64,000 nt of DNA from assembly GCA_946555465.1 (NCBI GenBank), contig CAMNST010000006.1, positions 62,001 through 126,000 of the forward strand, given 5' to 3'. The stretch is from an uncultured Clostridia bacterium (lineage in GTDB: Bacteria; Bacillota; Clostridia; Oscillospirales; Acutalibacteraceae). Below the pieces are notes generated by a model. That model did not search any database and had not been told where the DNA came from. It worked only from the letters and a program-made list of their open reading frames with translations. The number at the start of each line of letters is the position of its first letter. The first letter of the stretch is position 1. The position numbers were made by a program, and so were the translations under genes. Of this stretch, positions 19,285 to 29,432 are shown one piece after another.

Positions 19285-20169
19285 TTATTTTATTTTTTCG
19301 GAAAGCAAATCTGTTATAACTTCTTTTATATCATGGTCAATGCAGATTGACCGGCTTTTTATTTCATCGGGACAGGAAGCATCACCCATGTTTATGCATA
19401 CATAGGATGCTTTGGGATTTTTTGCAGTCATCTGCCGGAATGGATATTTGATTATAACAGGCGTATTATATCCCACTCCAAGTTCAAGAAAAAGTATTTT
19501 TTGATTTTGTCTTGTTCTTAAAAAGTTCTGATATCTTTCTGCCGCAATATGCCAGCCTTCATCTTCAACAAATTTATCATCTGCCCTTAAATTTGTTGTT
19601 AAAGGTTTATTGCAATACGGACACCTCGGTATAAGTTCACCGGGTATTTTCATATCACTCTGTTTGGCAAACATTTCTCTTATACTTTCTTCATTGCCAA
19701 AAGTTTTGCTGCAGCAAGGCTCACTGCACTGAAAAAGACCGTAATCCCCCTGTGTGTAAAACAATCTTTTTTTATCAAAACCGGCTTTCTGAAAGCAATG
19801 GTCAACATTGGTTGTGATAACAAAGTAGTCTTTATTTTTCACCAGATCAAACAGTTGGCTGTATAAATCGCTCGCAACATCGAGATAACGGTTGATATAA
19901 ATATACCTGCTCCAGTACGCCCAGTATTCTTCAAGTGTTCTGTAAGGATAAAAACCACCGTAATACATATCACTGAAACCGTATTTTGCCTTAAAATCAG
20001 AAAAATATTTATCAAATCTTTCACCGCTGTAGGTAAAACCTGCGGCAGTTGAAAGCCCTGCACCTGCGCCTATAAGAACGGCATCGGCATCCTCAATTTT
20101 TTCTTTTAGTTTGTTTATACTATCCGAGTAATTTTCGGTAGATTTTGTAATCGGTTTCTTTAAAGACAT
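19285..20169 (-). CDS. Sir2-family protein, class M-like (SirTM)
   Basis: DADAVLIGAGAGLSTAAGFTYSG, TTNVDHCFQKAGF, Cys pairs CSEPCC and CPYCNK. Confidence 0.87.
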   Translation of the reverse strand: MSLKKPITKSTENYSDSINKLKEKIEDADAVLIGAGAGLSTAAGFTYSGERFDKYFSDFKAKYGFSDMYYGGFYPYRTLEEYWAYWSRYIYINRYLDVASDLYSQLFDLVKNKDYFVITTNVDHCFQKAGFDKKRLFYTQGDYGLFQCSEPCCSKTFGNEESIREMFAKQSDMKIPGELIPRCPYCNKPLTTNLRADDKFVEDEGWHIAAERYQNFLRTRQNQKILFLELGVGYNTPVIIKYPFRQMTAKNPKASYVCINMGDASCPDEIKSRSICIDHDIKEVITDLLSEKIK

Positions 20170-20902
20170 TGAATATCACCTTGATTTTGCTATTGGTTTC
20201 TGCCTTATATTTTTCAACTGTATTCACCGCTGTTTTCGCTGCCTTATCATTCGGGAAATGAAATTCTCCTGTTGAAATGCAGCAAAAAGCAATGCTTTTT
20301 ATACCATATTCATCTGCAAGTTTCAGACATTGCATATAACAAGATGCAAGCAGATTTTCATCGTTGCGGCAGGGTATATCATTTATTATCGGTCCTACCG
20401 TGTGCATAACATATCTGCTTGGCAAATTATATGCAGGGGTAATTTTTGCTTTGCCCGTAGGCTCTTTATACCCTTGGGCCTTCATAATTTCACCGCATTT
20501 CAGACGCAGTCTTACGCCTGCAAAAGTATGAATACAGTTATCTATACAGGCGTGACAGGGGCAGAAACAGCCTAAAAGTTGACTATTTGCTGCATTGACA
20601 ACAGCATCGCATTTCAAAGTTGTAATATCCCCTTGCCACAAATACATATCGTTTTTTACCGGTTTTAAATTATTTATATCTGTTATACCCTTTTTGTCAA
20701 GTTCTTCACGCAGATATTCACTCTCAATATTGATAAATTCTTCGCTGATTGGTTCGGGCATACGAACATTAACGAGTGAGCGGTAAAGTTGAAACCGCTC
20801 ATTTTTGTTATCAGGTATTGTAACCTTGCTGTATCTTGAATTTTCATTAAGAAGGTATTTAATTAACCATATAAGTCTTTCATTCTGTGTAATATGAATC
20901 AC
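20120..20902 (-). CDS. Macrodomain protein (putative protein ADP-ribosylhydrolase)
   Basis: GDITTLKCDAVVNAANSQLLGCFCPCHACIDNCIHTFAGVRLR, VMHTVGPI, AFCCISTGEFHFPNDKAA. Confidence 0.9.
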   Translation of the reverse strand: MIHITQNERLIWLIKYLLNENSRYSKVTIPDNKNERFQLYRSLVNVRMPEPISEEFINIESEYLREELDKKGITDINNLKPVKNDMYLWQGDITTLKCDAVVNAANSQLLGCFCPCHACIDNCIHTFAGVRLRLKCGEIMKAQGYKEPTGKAKITPAYNLPSRYVMHTVGPIINDIPCRNDENLLASCYMQCLKLADEYGIKSIAFCCISTGEFHFPNDKAAKTAVNTVEKYKAETNSKIKVIFNVFKETDYKIYRKLLG

Positions 20903-21153
20903 CCATCCAAATAAGAGTTATTCGCATTCTGCATTGCGTATTTCGCAACATCATGCATAAAAGATGCACCCGCACCTAATTTACAATCCCCTGCAAAAAA
21001 TCAAGTGTGCTTTCTTAAGAACATATCAGCGTATCTCTTGAATATATTATATCCTCCTGTAACAGCATTTGTAAAGTACGCACTTTTTTGTTCTGTAGGC
21101 ACCAAAAAGTAACTATTGGAATAAGCAGAATAAAATATATTCTGTTTCAGTTT

Positions 21154-21315
21154 TCAAAATTCAAACTCATCACACGGAATACAAAATTCCAGCCTGTCTC
21201 CGCTATCAACCTGAAACGTTACATAATAAAATGTTGATGAATGATAATCGTCAAAATAAACAGAATTGTTTATACTTGTCATATCTTCATTATCAAGCGT
21301 GTAATCAAATTCCAT
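21154..21315 (-). CDS. Small 53-aa ORF, possibly a truncated DUF2500-like fragment
   Basis: GGAGG RBS before MEFDYTLDNEDMTSINNSVYFDDYHSSTFYYVTFQVDSGDRLEFCIPCDEFEF*; the YYVTFQVDSGDR core resembles DUF2500 from memory. Confidence 0.4.
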   Translation of the reverse strand: MEFDYTLDNEDMTSINNSVYFDDYHSSTFYYVTFQVDSGDRLEFCIPCDEFEF

Positions 21316-21455
21316 TTAAATACCTCCAAACGATTTGACAACCATGCGTTTTTTCAATCAGCCTGATAAAATTCAGGTTTTTCTTTAATGATACAACTGA
21401 TTATCAGTTGTATCAACTGCATTCTCGTTTTAGTATTACTTATTTTTTCAATTAA

Positions 21456-21851
21456 CTATTTCTGCATTATTTTCACATCACAAAAATACTCTGTTAAAAT
21501 CAAAATCAATGCACTGCAGGCAAATATGCCGTCCATTATTCCGGCGGGCAGCATAAACATCATCAATATCATTGTAACAACACAATTTATTAAAGATAAC
21601 ACCAATCCCCACATTTTATTTTTCCATAATCCTGCAGCACCTATAACCCTTACAATGCCGTAAATTGCACCCATTATCAGCATTAAATTCATATTATTCT
21701 GAAAATAAGGAACTATAAAAGAAAAATATGAACTTATATCAAACTTGTCATCTCCCATAATAAATACAGGAACAAGACTTAAACAACCGCCTATTTCCAT
21801 AAATGCACCATGTATAATCATTAATATTGCTGCAATCTTATACTTTTTCAT
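21456..21851 (-). CDS. Small multi-pass membrane protein
   Basis: 131 aa, four hydrophobic segments. Confidence 0.7.
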   Translation of the reverse strand: MKKYKIAAILMIIHGAFMEIGGCLSLVPVFIMGDDKFDISSYFSFIVPYFQNNMNLMLIMGAIYGIVRVIGAAGLWKNKMWGLVLSLINCVVTMILMMFMLPAGIMDGIFACSALILILTEYFCDVKIMQK

Positions 21852-21995
21852 AATATCCCCTTAACATTTAAAACTATAAATTTGTATAGAAAATTTTTCT
21901 GCATAATCCTGATATTCTATAGATTTATGCGAATAGAATTTTGACTTTTTAAGTTTTTCTGTAGAAATAATGTATACTACTGTAAAAATAGCAAT

Positions 21996-22026
21996 AAAAA
22001 AGAGCGGCAAAAACCGCTCCTTTTTA
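21996..22026 (-). terminator. Hairpin terminator downstream of the kinase gene
   Basis: aaaaagagcggcaaaaaccgctccttttt. Confidence 0.8.
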
Positions 22027-22040
22027 TTACTATATTTATT

Positions 22041-23057
22041 TTAGACTCTTGCTACCATTTCTCCGTATTCTTCTTTGCTCTTTTTGATAAATTCTTCTAC
22101 CTGTTTTGCAGAAGGCATAGCATCTGAACAGGAATGAGCAGAAATAAGGATTGATGCAGAGGCAGAACCGAACTCAAGACATTCAATTATTTCTTTACCC
22201 TGAAGCAGGCTGTAAAGGAAGGATGAACCATAACCATCGCCGCCGCCGAAGCCTTTAAGTTTAACAGCAGGGAAAGGTTTAATAGAGTAGAACTTTCCGT
22301 CATTTGTATATGCGGTTGAACCTTCTTTTCCATGCTTAATAACGCAGATTGCTGCGCCGAAAGACTGCCAGTATTTTGCAGATTCCGGATCGGATTCTTT
22401 AACACCAACAATACCCTCTGTTAAATCAAATTCTTCTCTTGAGCCCATAATGATATCGGCATTCTGGGCTACAAGACTGTAATAAACAGCAATTTCATCT
22501 TTAGAAGTCCATGTATACTCACGATAGTCAATATCAAAAATAATTCTTACGTTATTTTTCTTTGCAAGCATCATTGCTTTAAGACAAGCCTCTCTTGAAG
22601 GCGATTTGGCAAGAGCAGTTCCGCTGATAACAATCGCCTTTGCTGATGCAATATAATCTTCCTTAATATCTTCGGGAGCCATACAGAAATCGGCAACATT
22701 GTCACGATACATAAGGATAGATGATTTTTCTTTTGAAAGAATTTCAGTAAACGTAAGACCTAAGCACTCGCCGTTCTTTGCTCTTGTAATCTGGCTTGTG
22801 TCAATGCCTTCTTTATCAAAATAATTAACAACAAAATCACCGAACTGGTCATTGCTTACACAGCCGCAGAAACCGACTTTACAGCCAAGTCTTGCAAGAC
22901 CCACCGCAATATTGGCAGGAGAACCGCCGACATACTTGTTAAAGTTTGACGATTCACTGAGCGGCATATACATATCGGTAGGATTAAAGTCAATAGCAAT
23001 TCTTCCGATTGGAATAAAATCAAGCGGTTTTGACATATCAAATTCAATATACTTCAT
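22041..23057 (-). CDS. iolC: PfkB family sugar kinase, 5-dehydro-2-deoxygluconokinase-like
   Basis: IGRIAIDFNPTDMYMPLSESSNFNKYVGGSPANIAVGLARLG, GFGGGDGYGSSF. Confidence 0.8.
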   Translation of the reverse strand: MKYIEFDMSKPLDFIPIGRIAIDFNPTDMYMPLSESSNFNKYVGGSPANIAVGLARLGCKVGFCGCVSNDQFGDFVVNYFDKEGIDTSQITRAKNGECLGLTFTEILSKEKSSILMYRDNVADFCMAPEDIKEDYIASAKAIVISGTALAKSPSREACLKAMMLAKKNNVRIIFDIDYREYTWTSKDEIAVYYSLVAQNADIIMGSREEFDLTEGIVGVKESDPESAKYWQSFGAAICVIKHGKEGSTAYTNDGKFYSIKPFPAVKLKGFGGGDGYGSSFLYSLLQGKEIIECLEFGSASASILISAHSCSDAMPSAKQVEEFIKKSKEEYGEMVARV

Positions 23058-23070
23058 AAAATTACCTCAC

Positions 23071-23913
23071 TTATGCTTTATTGTCTGTGCCGAAAATGAG
23101 AATATGTTTCTTGGCGTTCTGATATGCGCCTTCAACTTCGGCAGCCTGCAAATCATAATAGCCATTAATGCTTTTATCATTATAGCACTTGCTTACGGTA
23201 TTTTCAACCATATCAAAGGTTGCAGTAGCAATATTTATTTTTTTTATACCTGTATGAGAACAACGAACGAAATCATCAGGTGTAATTCCCGTTCCGCCGT
23301 GAAGAACAAGCGGAAGGTCGGTATTTTTTTCAACTTCTTCAAGAATATCAAAACGAAGTTTCGGTGTACTTTTATAATTGCCGTGGGCATTGCCTATGGC
23401 TATTGCAAGAGCATCAACCTGAGTTTCAGCCTCAAAACGAACTGCATCTTCCACTTTTGTACAGTTAATTGCAATATCCTCACTGCCGTCTTCAGAACCG
23501 CCCACACAGCCGATTTCAGCCTCAACAGCGGCATCATATTCTTCAGCCATCTGCATAACCTTTTTGGTCATTTCAATATTTTCATCAAGCGGAAGATGAG
23601 AACCGTCAAACATAACGGAAGTAAATCCAAGATCAAGAGCCTGACCTATTTTTTCAAGAGTTTTGCCATGGTCAAAATGAACAGCAACGGGGGTAGAGGC
23701 ATTTTCTGCCGCCGCCACCATTAACGGACCTATCAACTCAAGCGGACTCTGTTTAAGCCTTACTTCGGCAATCTGAAGAATTACAGGTGCATTCAGTTCT
23801 TCTGCGGCTTTAAGCACGCCAAGCACCATTTCCATATTTGCAACTGAAAATGAACCTACTGCATAGTTTCCTTCCTGAGCATCTGCAAGCAAATCACGCA
23901 TATTAACAAGCAT
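23071..23913 (-). CDS. Class II fructose-bisphosphate aldolase family protein (IolJ-like)
   Basis: VAVHFDHGKTLE, GFTSVMFDGSHLP, AEIGCVGGSEDG, LPLVLHGGTGI. Confidence 0.9.
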   Translation of the reverse strand: MLVNMRDLLADAQEGNYAVGSFSVANMEMVLGVLKAAEELNAPVILQIAEVRLKQSPLELIGPLMVAAAENASTPVAVHFDHGKTLEKIGQALDLGFTSVMFDGSHLPLDENIEMTKKVMQMAEEYDAAVEAEIGCVGGSEDGSEDIAINCTKVEDAVRFEAETQVDALAIAIGNAHGNYKSTPKLRFDILEEVEKNTDLPLVLHGGTGITPDDFVRCSHTGIKKINIATATFDMVENTVSKCYNDKSINGYYDLQAAEVEGAYQNAKKHILIFGTDNKA

Positions 23914-23947
23914 ATATCTTTCTCCTTAACCAAAACAATAACAAACA

Positions 23948-24280
23948 CGAGCCGGCAGTAAGCCGAGTTCTGTCGTGGGCAGTTATCTATCTCGACGCAG
24001 AATTGCTCCTGCGCTCAAGCCATCCTTTGAAGTTATGTGTCGAGCAAACAACCCTTCTGTCGATGTTGCAGCGGATAGAGTTTACATGGCAGAAAATGTC
24101 TCCACTTTCTCGGTGGGCTCTTACCCCGCCTTTCCACCCTTACCCGAAAACTTCGGGCGGTATATCTCTGTTGCACTGTTCCTGAGGTCACCCTCGGCGG
24201 CCGTTAGCCGTTACCCTGCTCTGTGCTGCTCGGACTTTCCTCATACTCTTTAAGAGTACGCAACTGCCTTGCCGACTCGA
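23948..24280 (-). ncRNA. rnpB: RNase P RNA, bacterial type A-like
   Basis: Minus strand has GAGGAAAGTCCGAGC (P4 region), ACAGTGCAACAGAGATATACCGCC, GGTAAGGGTGGAAAGGCGGGGTAAGAGCCCACCG and the 3' CACGACAGAACTCGGCTTACTGCCGGC; P1 CGAGTCGGC/GCCGGCTCG closes. Confidence 0.95.
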
Positions 24281-24396
24281 TAATTTATATTTTAAAATAA
24301 GTTCATATAGAAAGTCAATACATTTTACAAATGACAGTTGAAAAAATATATAATATGTAGTAAGATTTTTATATATAATGTATTGGAGATGACAAA

Positions 24397-25701
24397 ATGC
24401 CTCGTTTTGAAAATGAAGGTTTTAATAATAACCGAAAAAGAGATGTTGACAGAACTGTTCCGGAAAATGAAAATTACTATGGTTACTCGCCTGTTGACTT
24501 TAATTTTAACAGCAGAAAAAAGAATGACCGTGTTGTTGAGGATAATCAGAAAGAACAGGGGTTCAATCCATGCGAAAGTTATTTTTCAGATGATGCGAAA
24601 CAGCAAAGAAGACAGGAGTATTTCCGAAGCGAAACCCCCGATGATTATATTTCCGTTCCTAAACGGACAAGTTCTGCACCGTCAGACAAAAGAAATCCAA
24701 ATAAAAAAACAAACCAAAACCGCAACTCCGGTAAAAAGACAGATATCAAAAAGATTATAAAATCTGTTCCCATAATTATTCTTGTGCTTATTGTTATTGC
24801 CGCAGGTTCCCTTTTATCTGTAATGAATAAAATCAATTATAAAGAAAAAACAGAGAACACCTATGTTTCGGAAAATCTGATGCATGACAGTTCCGTAAAA
24901 AACATTCTGCTTTTGGGTGTAGATGCAAGAAGCAATGACAATGCCGAAACTTCACGTTCCGACACAATGATGCTTATCTCACTGGACTCAAAGCATCATT
25001 GCATAAAAATGGTATCATTTCTGAGAGATACATGGGTCTACATACCCTCACTCGGATATGAACAAAGACTCAATGCCGCCTGTTCTTCCGGAGGATATGA
25101 GGGTGTTGTAGGCGCTATTGAGTATAATTTCGGAATTGATATTGACGGTTATGTTGTTGCCGACTTTGAAATGTTCAAAACACTTGTAGACAGTCTCGGC
25201 GGCGTTGAAGTTGAAGTAACCGCAGAAGAGGCTGATGAAGTTACAGGGCACCCGATGCGTTACGGCAATGTTACGCTGAATGAGGGAAAATACAAACTTA
25301 CAGGTGAACAGGCACTTGCCTATTGCAGAATAAGAAAAATAGATACAGATTTCAACAGAACCCAGAGACAGCGCACAGTTATGAGTGCCATCCTGAGCAA
25401 AGCAAAAAAATCAGGTCCGATAAAATTATATAAAATGGCATCGAACAGTGCACCGTATATTGAAACCAATCTCAGCAAAAGTGAAATTATGGGTATCGTA
25501 TTCAAAGCAATGGGCTGCATCACAGGCGATTTTCATCAGAACAAAGTTCCGTTTGAAGGCACATGGAATTATGCAACTATTCAAGGCAATAGTGTAATTT
25601 CAATAAATACAGATGAAAACAAGCAAATGCTTATTGATTATATTTATAATAAAAGTTCCGCTGATATAAAAGCAGAAGAAAACAGCAATAATGATAATTG
25701 A
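24397..25701 (+). CDS. LytR-CpsA-Psr (LCP) family protein
   Basis: NILLLGVDARSND, SRSDTMMLISLD, VSFLRDTWVYIP, ALAYCRIRKIDTDFNRTQRQRTVM; one TM after a ~120-aa polar N-terminus. Confidence 0.92.
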   Translation: MPRFENEGFNNNRKRDVDRTVPENENYYGYSPVDFNFNSRKKNDRVVEDNQKEQGFNPCESYFSDDAKQQRRQEYFRSETPDDYISVPKRTSSAPSDKRNPNKKTNQNRNSGKKTDIKKIIKSVPIIILVLIVIAAGSLLSVMNKINYKEKTENTYVSENLMHDSSVKNILLLGVDARSNDNAETSRSDTMMLISLDSKHHCIKMVSFLRDTWVYIPSLGYEQRLNAACSSGGYEGVVGAIEYNFGIDIDGYVVADFEMFKTLVDSLGGVEVEVTAEEADEVTGHPMRYGNVTLNEGKYKLTGEQALAYCRIRKIDTDFNRTQRQRTVMSAILSKAKKSGPIKLYKMASNSAPYIETNLSKSEIMGIVFKAMGCITGDFHQNKVPFEGTWNYATIQGNSVISINTDENKQMLIDYIYNKSSADIKAEENSNNDN

Positions 25702-25722
25702 TAAAAACATATGATAGTAAAT

Positions 25723-25749
25723 AACCCACGAACTTAATGCTCGTGGGTT
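25723..25749 (+). terminator. Hairpin terminator after the LCP gene
   Basis: aacccacgaacttaatgctcgtgggttgttt. Confidence 0.8.
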
Positions 25750-25829
25750 GTTTATTTACTATTGTAATGTAATACAAAACAAACATATTTTTGTGCAAAC
25801 ACAGTTCAACCGGCATCAATTTACACACT

Positions 25830-26558
25830 TTACCAAATACCATAAAAATACTTTTTTATATTATCAGCATCAGGATAATTTATCTCTTCAATCATATGAA
25901 CCACATCAACCGCATTATATTCTATATCAATCGTCTGTATCTCAAAATTTCCATTTTCTATTTTTACAACACCGGCTCTTGCCAAATTTCTGTCTTGCGC
26001 AGGACAGCCAAGTGAACCAAAATTAATATATGATTTGTCACTTTTGCAAATATTTCTGCAATGATTGTGTCCATACAGAATAATATCGCTCTTAACATCG
26101 GCAAACATGCTTTTCAAATCGTCCTCAGACGGATTTATTTTATAATTAGTATAATTATAATGCCCGTCACTATCCATACAATAATGCATAACGGATATAG
26201 TAAACCCTTCAAGTGTAATATCAGTCTTATATGGCAAACTTTTAAGAAATGCAATGGATTCTGCCGACAGCAGACTGTGCTCCCAATGATGATGTTTCAT
26301 TTCGTCAATGCCCATATTTTCCTCATTCGGATATGTATCGGGCATTCCGTCAAGCAAATATTTTTCGTGATTTCCGCGAACGGCAATTAAATTCGGAATT
26401 TGCATCATATATTGAACCGTTTCTTCAGGACACGGTCCGATTCCGATTATATCACCGCAGCAAATTATTTTATCGCATTCCATTTGATTTAGTTTATCCA
26501 CAACAACTCTGAGTGCTGGCAGATTATTGTGAATATCTGTAATTACACCTAATTTCAT
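25830..26558 (-). CDS. Metallophosphoesterase (YfcE/MJ0936-like)
   Basis: MKLGVITDIHNNLPAL, CCGDIIGIGP, VRGNHEKYL, ILYGHNHCRN. Confidence 0.9.
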   Translation of the reverse strand: MKLGVITDIHNNLPALRVVVDKLNQMECDKIICCGDIIGIGPCPEETVQYMMQIPNLIAVRGNHEKYLLDGMPDTYPNEENMGIDEMKHHHWEHSLLSAESIAFLKSLPYKTDITLEGFTISVMHYCMDSDGHYNYTNYKINPSEDDLKSMFADVKSDIILYGHNHCRNICKSDKSYINFGSLGCPAQDRNLARAGVVKIENGNFEIQTIDIEYNAVDVVHMIEEINYPDADNIKKYFYGIW

Positions 26559-26588
26559 TGTATAAATTTTCCATCCTTATTGCTAAAA

Positions 26589-27194
26589 TCACTTATTCTC
26601 TTCAGGATTGTACACAGGATAACTGTATTTATCTTTCTCGGTTATTTCGCGCTGAACACGGCACGGAACACCGACTGCTACCACATTTGCAGGTATGGAT
26701 TTTGTAACCACACTGCCTGCACCGATAACAGAATTATCACCTATAGTAACACCTGCAAGTATTGTTGAAGAAGCACCGATCCATACATTATTTCCAATGG
26801 TTATAGGCTTGGCAATTTCTATACCGGCCTTGCGCATTTCAGGGTCTATTGCATGCTCCGCAGTGGTGAAACAGCAATTCGGAGCAATAAAAACATGATC
26901 GCCGAAAGTCACCTTGGCGCCGTCGGTAATGACAAGATTATGATTAGAATAAAAATAATCACCAACAGAGATATTATACCCGTAATCACACCAGAAAGGC
27001 GGAGTAAAAATCACCTCTTTGCCCATATGGCCTAAAAGTTCACAAAGAATTTTTTTCTGTTCTTCCCGGTCATTGGGACTTAACTGATTATATCTGTAAC
27101 ATTTATCTTTGCCTTTAACAATTTCAGCCTCAAAAGCGGGATTATAACATCCCTGAAAGAAACAGTTAATCGGCACTTCGGGTTTATTGCTCAT
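26589..27194 (-). CDS. Hexapeptide-repeat sugar O-acetyltransferase (maltose/galactoside type)
   Basis: NHNLVITDGAKVTFGDHVFIAPNCCFTTAEHAID...IGNNVWIGASSTILAGVTIGDNSVIGAGSVVTKSIP. Confidence 0.92.
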   Translation of the reverse strand: MSNKPEVPINCFFQGCYNPAFEAEIVKGKDKCYRYNQLSPNDREEQKKILCELLGHMGKEVIFTPPFWCDYGYNISVGDYFYSNHNLVITDGAKVTFGDHVFIAPNCCFTTAEHAIDPEMRKAGIEIAKPITIGNNVWIGASSTILAGVTIGDNSVIGAGSVVTKSIPANVVAVGVPCRVQREITEKDKYSYPVYNPEENK

Positions 27195-27216
27195 CATTTT
27201 CCTCCGTATTATTTCA

Positions 27217-27251
27217 AAGGCTGCCTCTGAGAACACCTCAAAGACAGCCTT
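27217..27251 (-). terminator. Hairpin terminator downstream of purB
   Basis: aaggctg ... cagcctt inverted repeat followed by AT-rich sequence. Confidence 0.6.
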
Positions 27252-27273
27252 ATATTATTATGTTATTAAATTA

Positions 27274-28707
27274 TTAAACATTAATTTCAACGCTTACACC
27301 GAGCAAATCCTTTTCTTTTTCAAGAATAGGTTTAATAACTTCATTCAGAAAATCAGCAGTCTGCTCAGGCGCTCTGCCCACAAAATTTTCAGGTTTAAGA
27401 ATGGAAAGAATTTCTTCTTTCGTTGTCATAAATGCAGGGTCAGCAGCAATACGGTCAACAAGATCGTTTTTGCCGCCCTCAACCTTAACAACTGCACCTG
27501 CAGCCATAGAATGCTGGCGTATTTTTTCGTGAAGTTCCTGACGGTCTCCACCCTTTTTAACGGCATCCATCATAATATTTTCGGTTGCCATAAACGGAAG
27601 TTCGCTCATAAGTCTTGCTTCAATTACTTTTGGATAAACAACAAGACCCGATGTTACATTGATATACAAATCAAGAATACCGTCTGTCGCAAGAAATGCT
27701 TCTGCAACAGATACTCTCTTGTTAGCAGAATCGTCAAGTGTTCTTTCAAACCACTGAGCAGATGCGGTCCACGCAGGATTAAGTGCATCAATCATAACGT
27801 AACGCGAAAGAGACGCAATACGCTCACTTCTCATAGGATTGCGCTTATATGCCATTGCGGATGAGCCTATCTGATTTTTTTCAAACGGTTCTTCAATTTC
27901 TTTAAGGTTTTGAAGAAGTCTCAAATCATTTGAAAACTTGCAGCATGACTGAGCAATAAGACCAAGACAGTTGCAGACAATGGTATCAAGTTTTCTTGCA
28001 TAAGTCTGTCCGCTTACAGGGAAACAAGACTTGAATCCCATTTTTTCGGCAATCTTTCTGTCAAGTTCTTTGCACTTCTCGTGGTCGCCGTCAAACAGTT
28101 CAAGAAAAGATGCCTGCGTGCCGGTTGTGCCTTTTGAGCCAAGAAGCATAAGCGTATCAATAACATGGCAGATTTCTTCATAATCAAGAACCAAATCCAT
28201 AAGCCAGAGCGTTGCCCTCTTGCCTACCGTTGTAGGCTGAGCCGGCTGAAAATGGGTAAAACCAAGACAAGGCATATCTTTATATTCATCTGCAAATTTT
28301 GAAACAGATGCAATGGCATTAACAAGTTTTTTCTTGATAAGAAGAAGTGCTTCACGCATTGTTATAACATCCGTATTATCACCGACATAACAACTTGTTG
28401 CGCCAAGATGAATAATGGGTTTTGCATTAGGGCATTGTTCACCGTAAGCATGAACATGGCTCATTACATCGTGGCGGAATTTCTTTTCATATTCCTGAGC
28501 AACTTCGTAATTGATATTATCCGCATTTGCTTTTAACTCTTCAATCTGCTCTTTGGTAACATTAAGCCCAAGTTCATTTTCTGCTTCGGCAAGAGCAATC
28601 CACAGTTTTCTCCATGTTTTAAATTTAAAATCCGGAGAATAAATATACTGCATTTCTTTTGAAGCATAACGCGCATTAAAAGGTGAATTGTATGTATTAT
28701 TCGGCAT
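27274..28707 (-). CDS. purB: Adenylosuccinate lyase
   Basis: GATSCYVGDNTD, LGSKGTTGTQASFLELFDGD, GSSAMAYKRNPMRSERI signature. Confidence 0.95.
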   Translation of the reverse strand: MPNNTYNSPFNARYASKEMQYIYSPDFKFKTWRKLWIALAEAENELGLNVTKEQIEELKANADNINYEVAQEYEKKFRHDVMSHVHAYGEQCPNAKPIIHLGATSCYVGDNTDVITMREALLLIKKKLVNAIASVSKFADEYKDMPCLGFTHFQPAQPTTVGKRATLWLMDLVLDYEEICHVIDTLMLLGSKGTTGTQASFLELFDGDHEKCKELDRKIAEKMGFKSCFPVSGQTYARKLDTIVCNCLGLIAQSCCKFSNDLRLLQNLKEIEEPFEKNQIGSSAMAYKRNPMRSERIASLSRYVMIDALNPAWTASAQWFERTLDDSANKRVSVAEAFLATDGILDLYINVTSGLVVYPKVIEARLMSELPFMATENIMMDAVKKGGDRQELHEKIRQHSMAAGAVVKVEGGKNDLVDRIAADPAFMTTKEEILSILKPENFVGRAPEQTADFLNEVIKPILEKEKDLLGVSVEINV

Positions 28708-29417
28708 TAGTCAAGTCCTACTCTCTTCATCATTTCTGCATATGCATCTTCGACACCGCCCATATCACGACGGAAACGGTCCTTATCAAGTTTTTCATGT
28801 GTTTCAATATCCCAGAAACGACAGGTATCAGGGCTGATTTCATCAGCAAGAACAATAGTGCCGTCTGCTGTTTTACCAAATTCAAGTTTAAAATCAATAA
28901 GTTCAACGCCGATTGAAGCAAAATATTCTTTTAAAACATCATTAACGGTGAAAGCCATTTCCTTGATTGTATCAACTTCTTCCTGCGTTGCAAAACCGCA
29001 GGAAACTGCATGATAACCATTGATAAGCGGATCGCCGAGATCATCATCTTTATAAGAAAATTCAATAGACGGGCAAACAAAATCCATACCCTCTTCAAGG
29101 CCTAATCTTTTGCAGATTGAGCCTGCTGCACGGTTACGGATAATAACTTCGAGAGGAACGATTGTTACTTTTTTAACTGCTGTTTCTCTGTCTGAAAGTT
29201 CTTCGACAAAATGGGTAGGTACACCCTTCTTTTCAAGAATCTGCATAAGGAAGTTAGACATTTTGTTGTTTACAACACCCTTGCCAACGATTGTACCTTT
29301 TTTAAGTCCGTTAAATGCAGTTGCATCATCTTTGTAATCAACGATTACAACTTCAGGGTCTTCAGTAGCCCAGACTTTTTTTGCTTTTCCTTCATAAAGT
29401 TGTGTAGTTTTCTCCAT
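28707..29417 (-). CDS. purC: Phosphoribosylaminoimidazole-succinocarboxamide synthase
   Basis: [34 protein letters not shown]-type motif, [23 protein letters not shown]. Confidence 0.96.
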   Translation of the reverse strand: MEKTTQLYEGKAKKVWATEDPEVVIVDYKDDATAFNGLKKGTIVGKGVVNNKMSNFLMQILEKKGVPTHFVEELSDRETAVKKVTIVPLEVIIRNRAAGSICKRLGLEEGMDFVCPSIEFSYKDDDLGDPLINGYHAVSCGFATQEEVDTIKEMAFTVNDVLKEYFASIGVELIDFKLEFGKTADGTIVLADEISPDTCRFWDIETHEKLDKDRFRRDMGGVEDAYAEMMKRVGLD

Positions 29418-29432
29418 AGTCTTATATCTCCT

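Noticed and set aside
22852-23724. 290-aa plus-strand ORF
   Set aside because: Antisense to the iolC-like and aldolase genes, which have clear motifs and RBSs.
23975-24253. 92-aa ORF over the rnpB region
   Set aside because: Lies antisense within RNase P RNA.
24630-24760. Overlapping ORF in a second frame of the LCP gene start (24338-24760)
   Set aside because: The LCP frame (start 24397, GGAG RBS) has clear family motifs; the overlap arises from the A-rich, disordered N-terminus.
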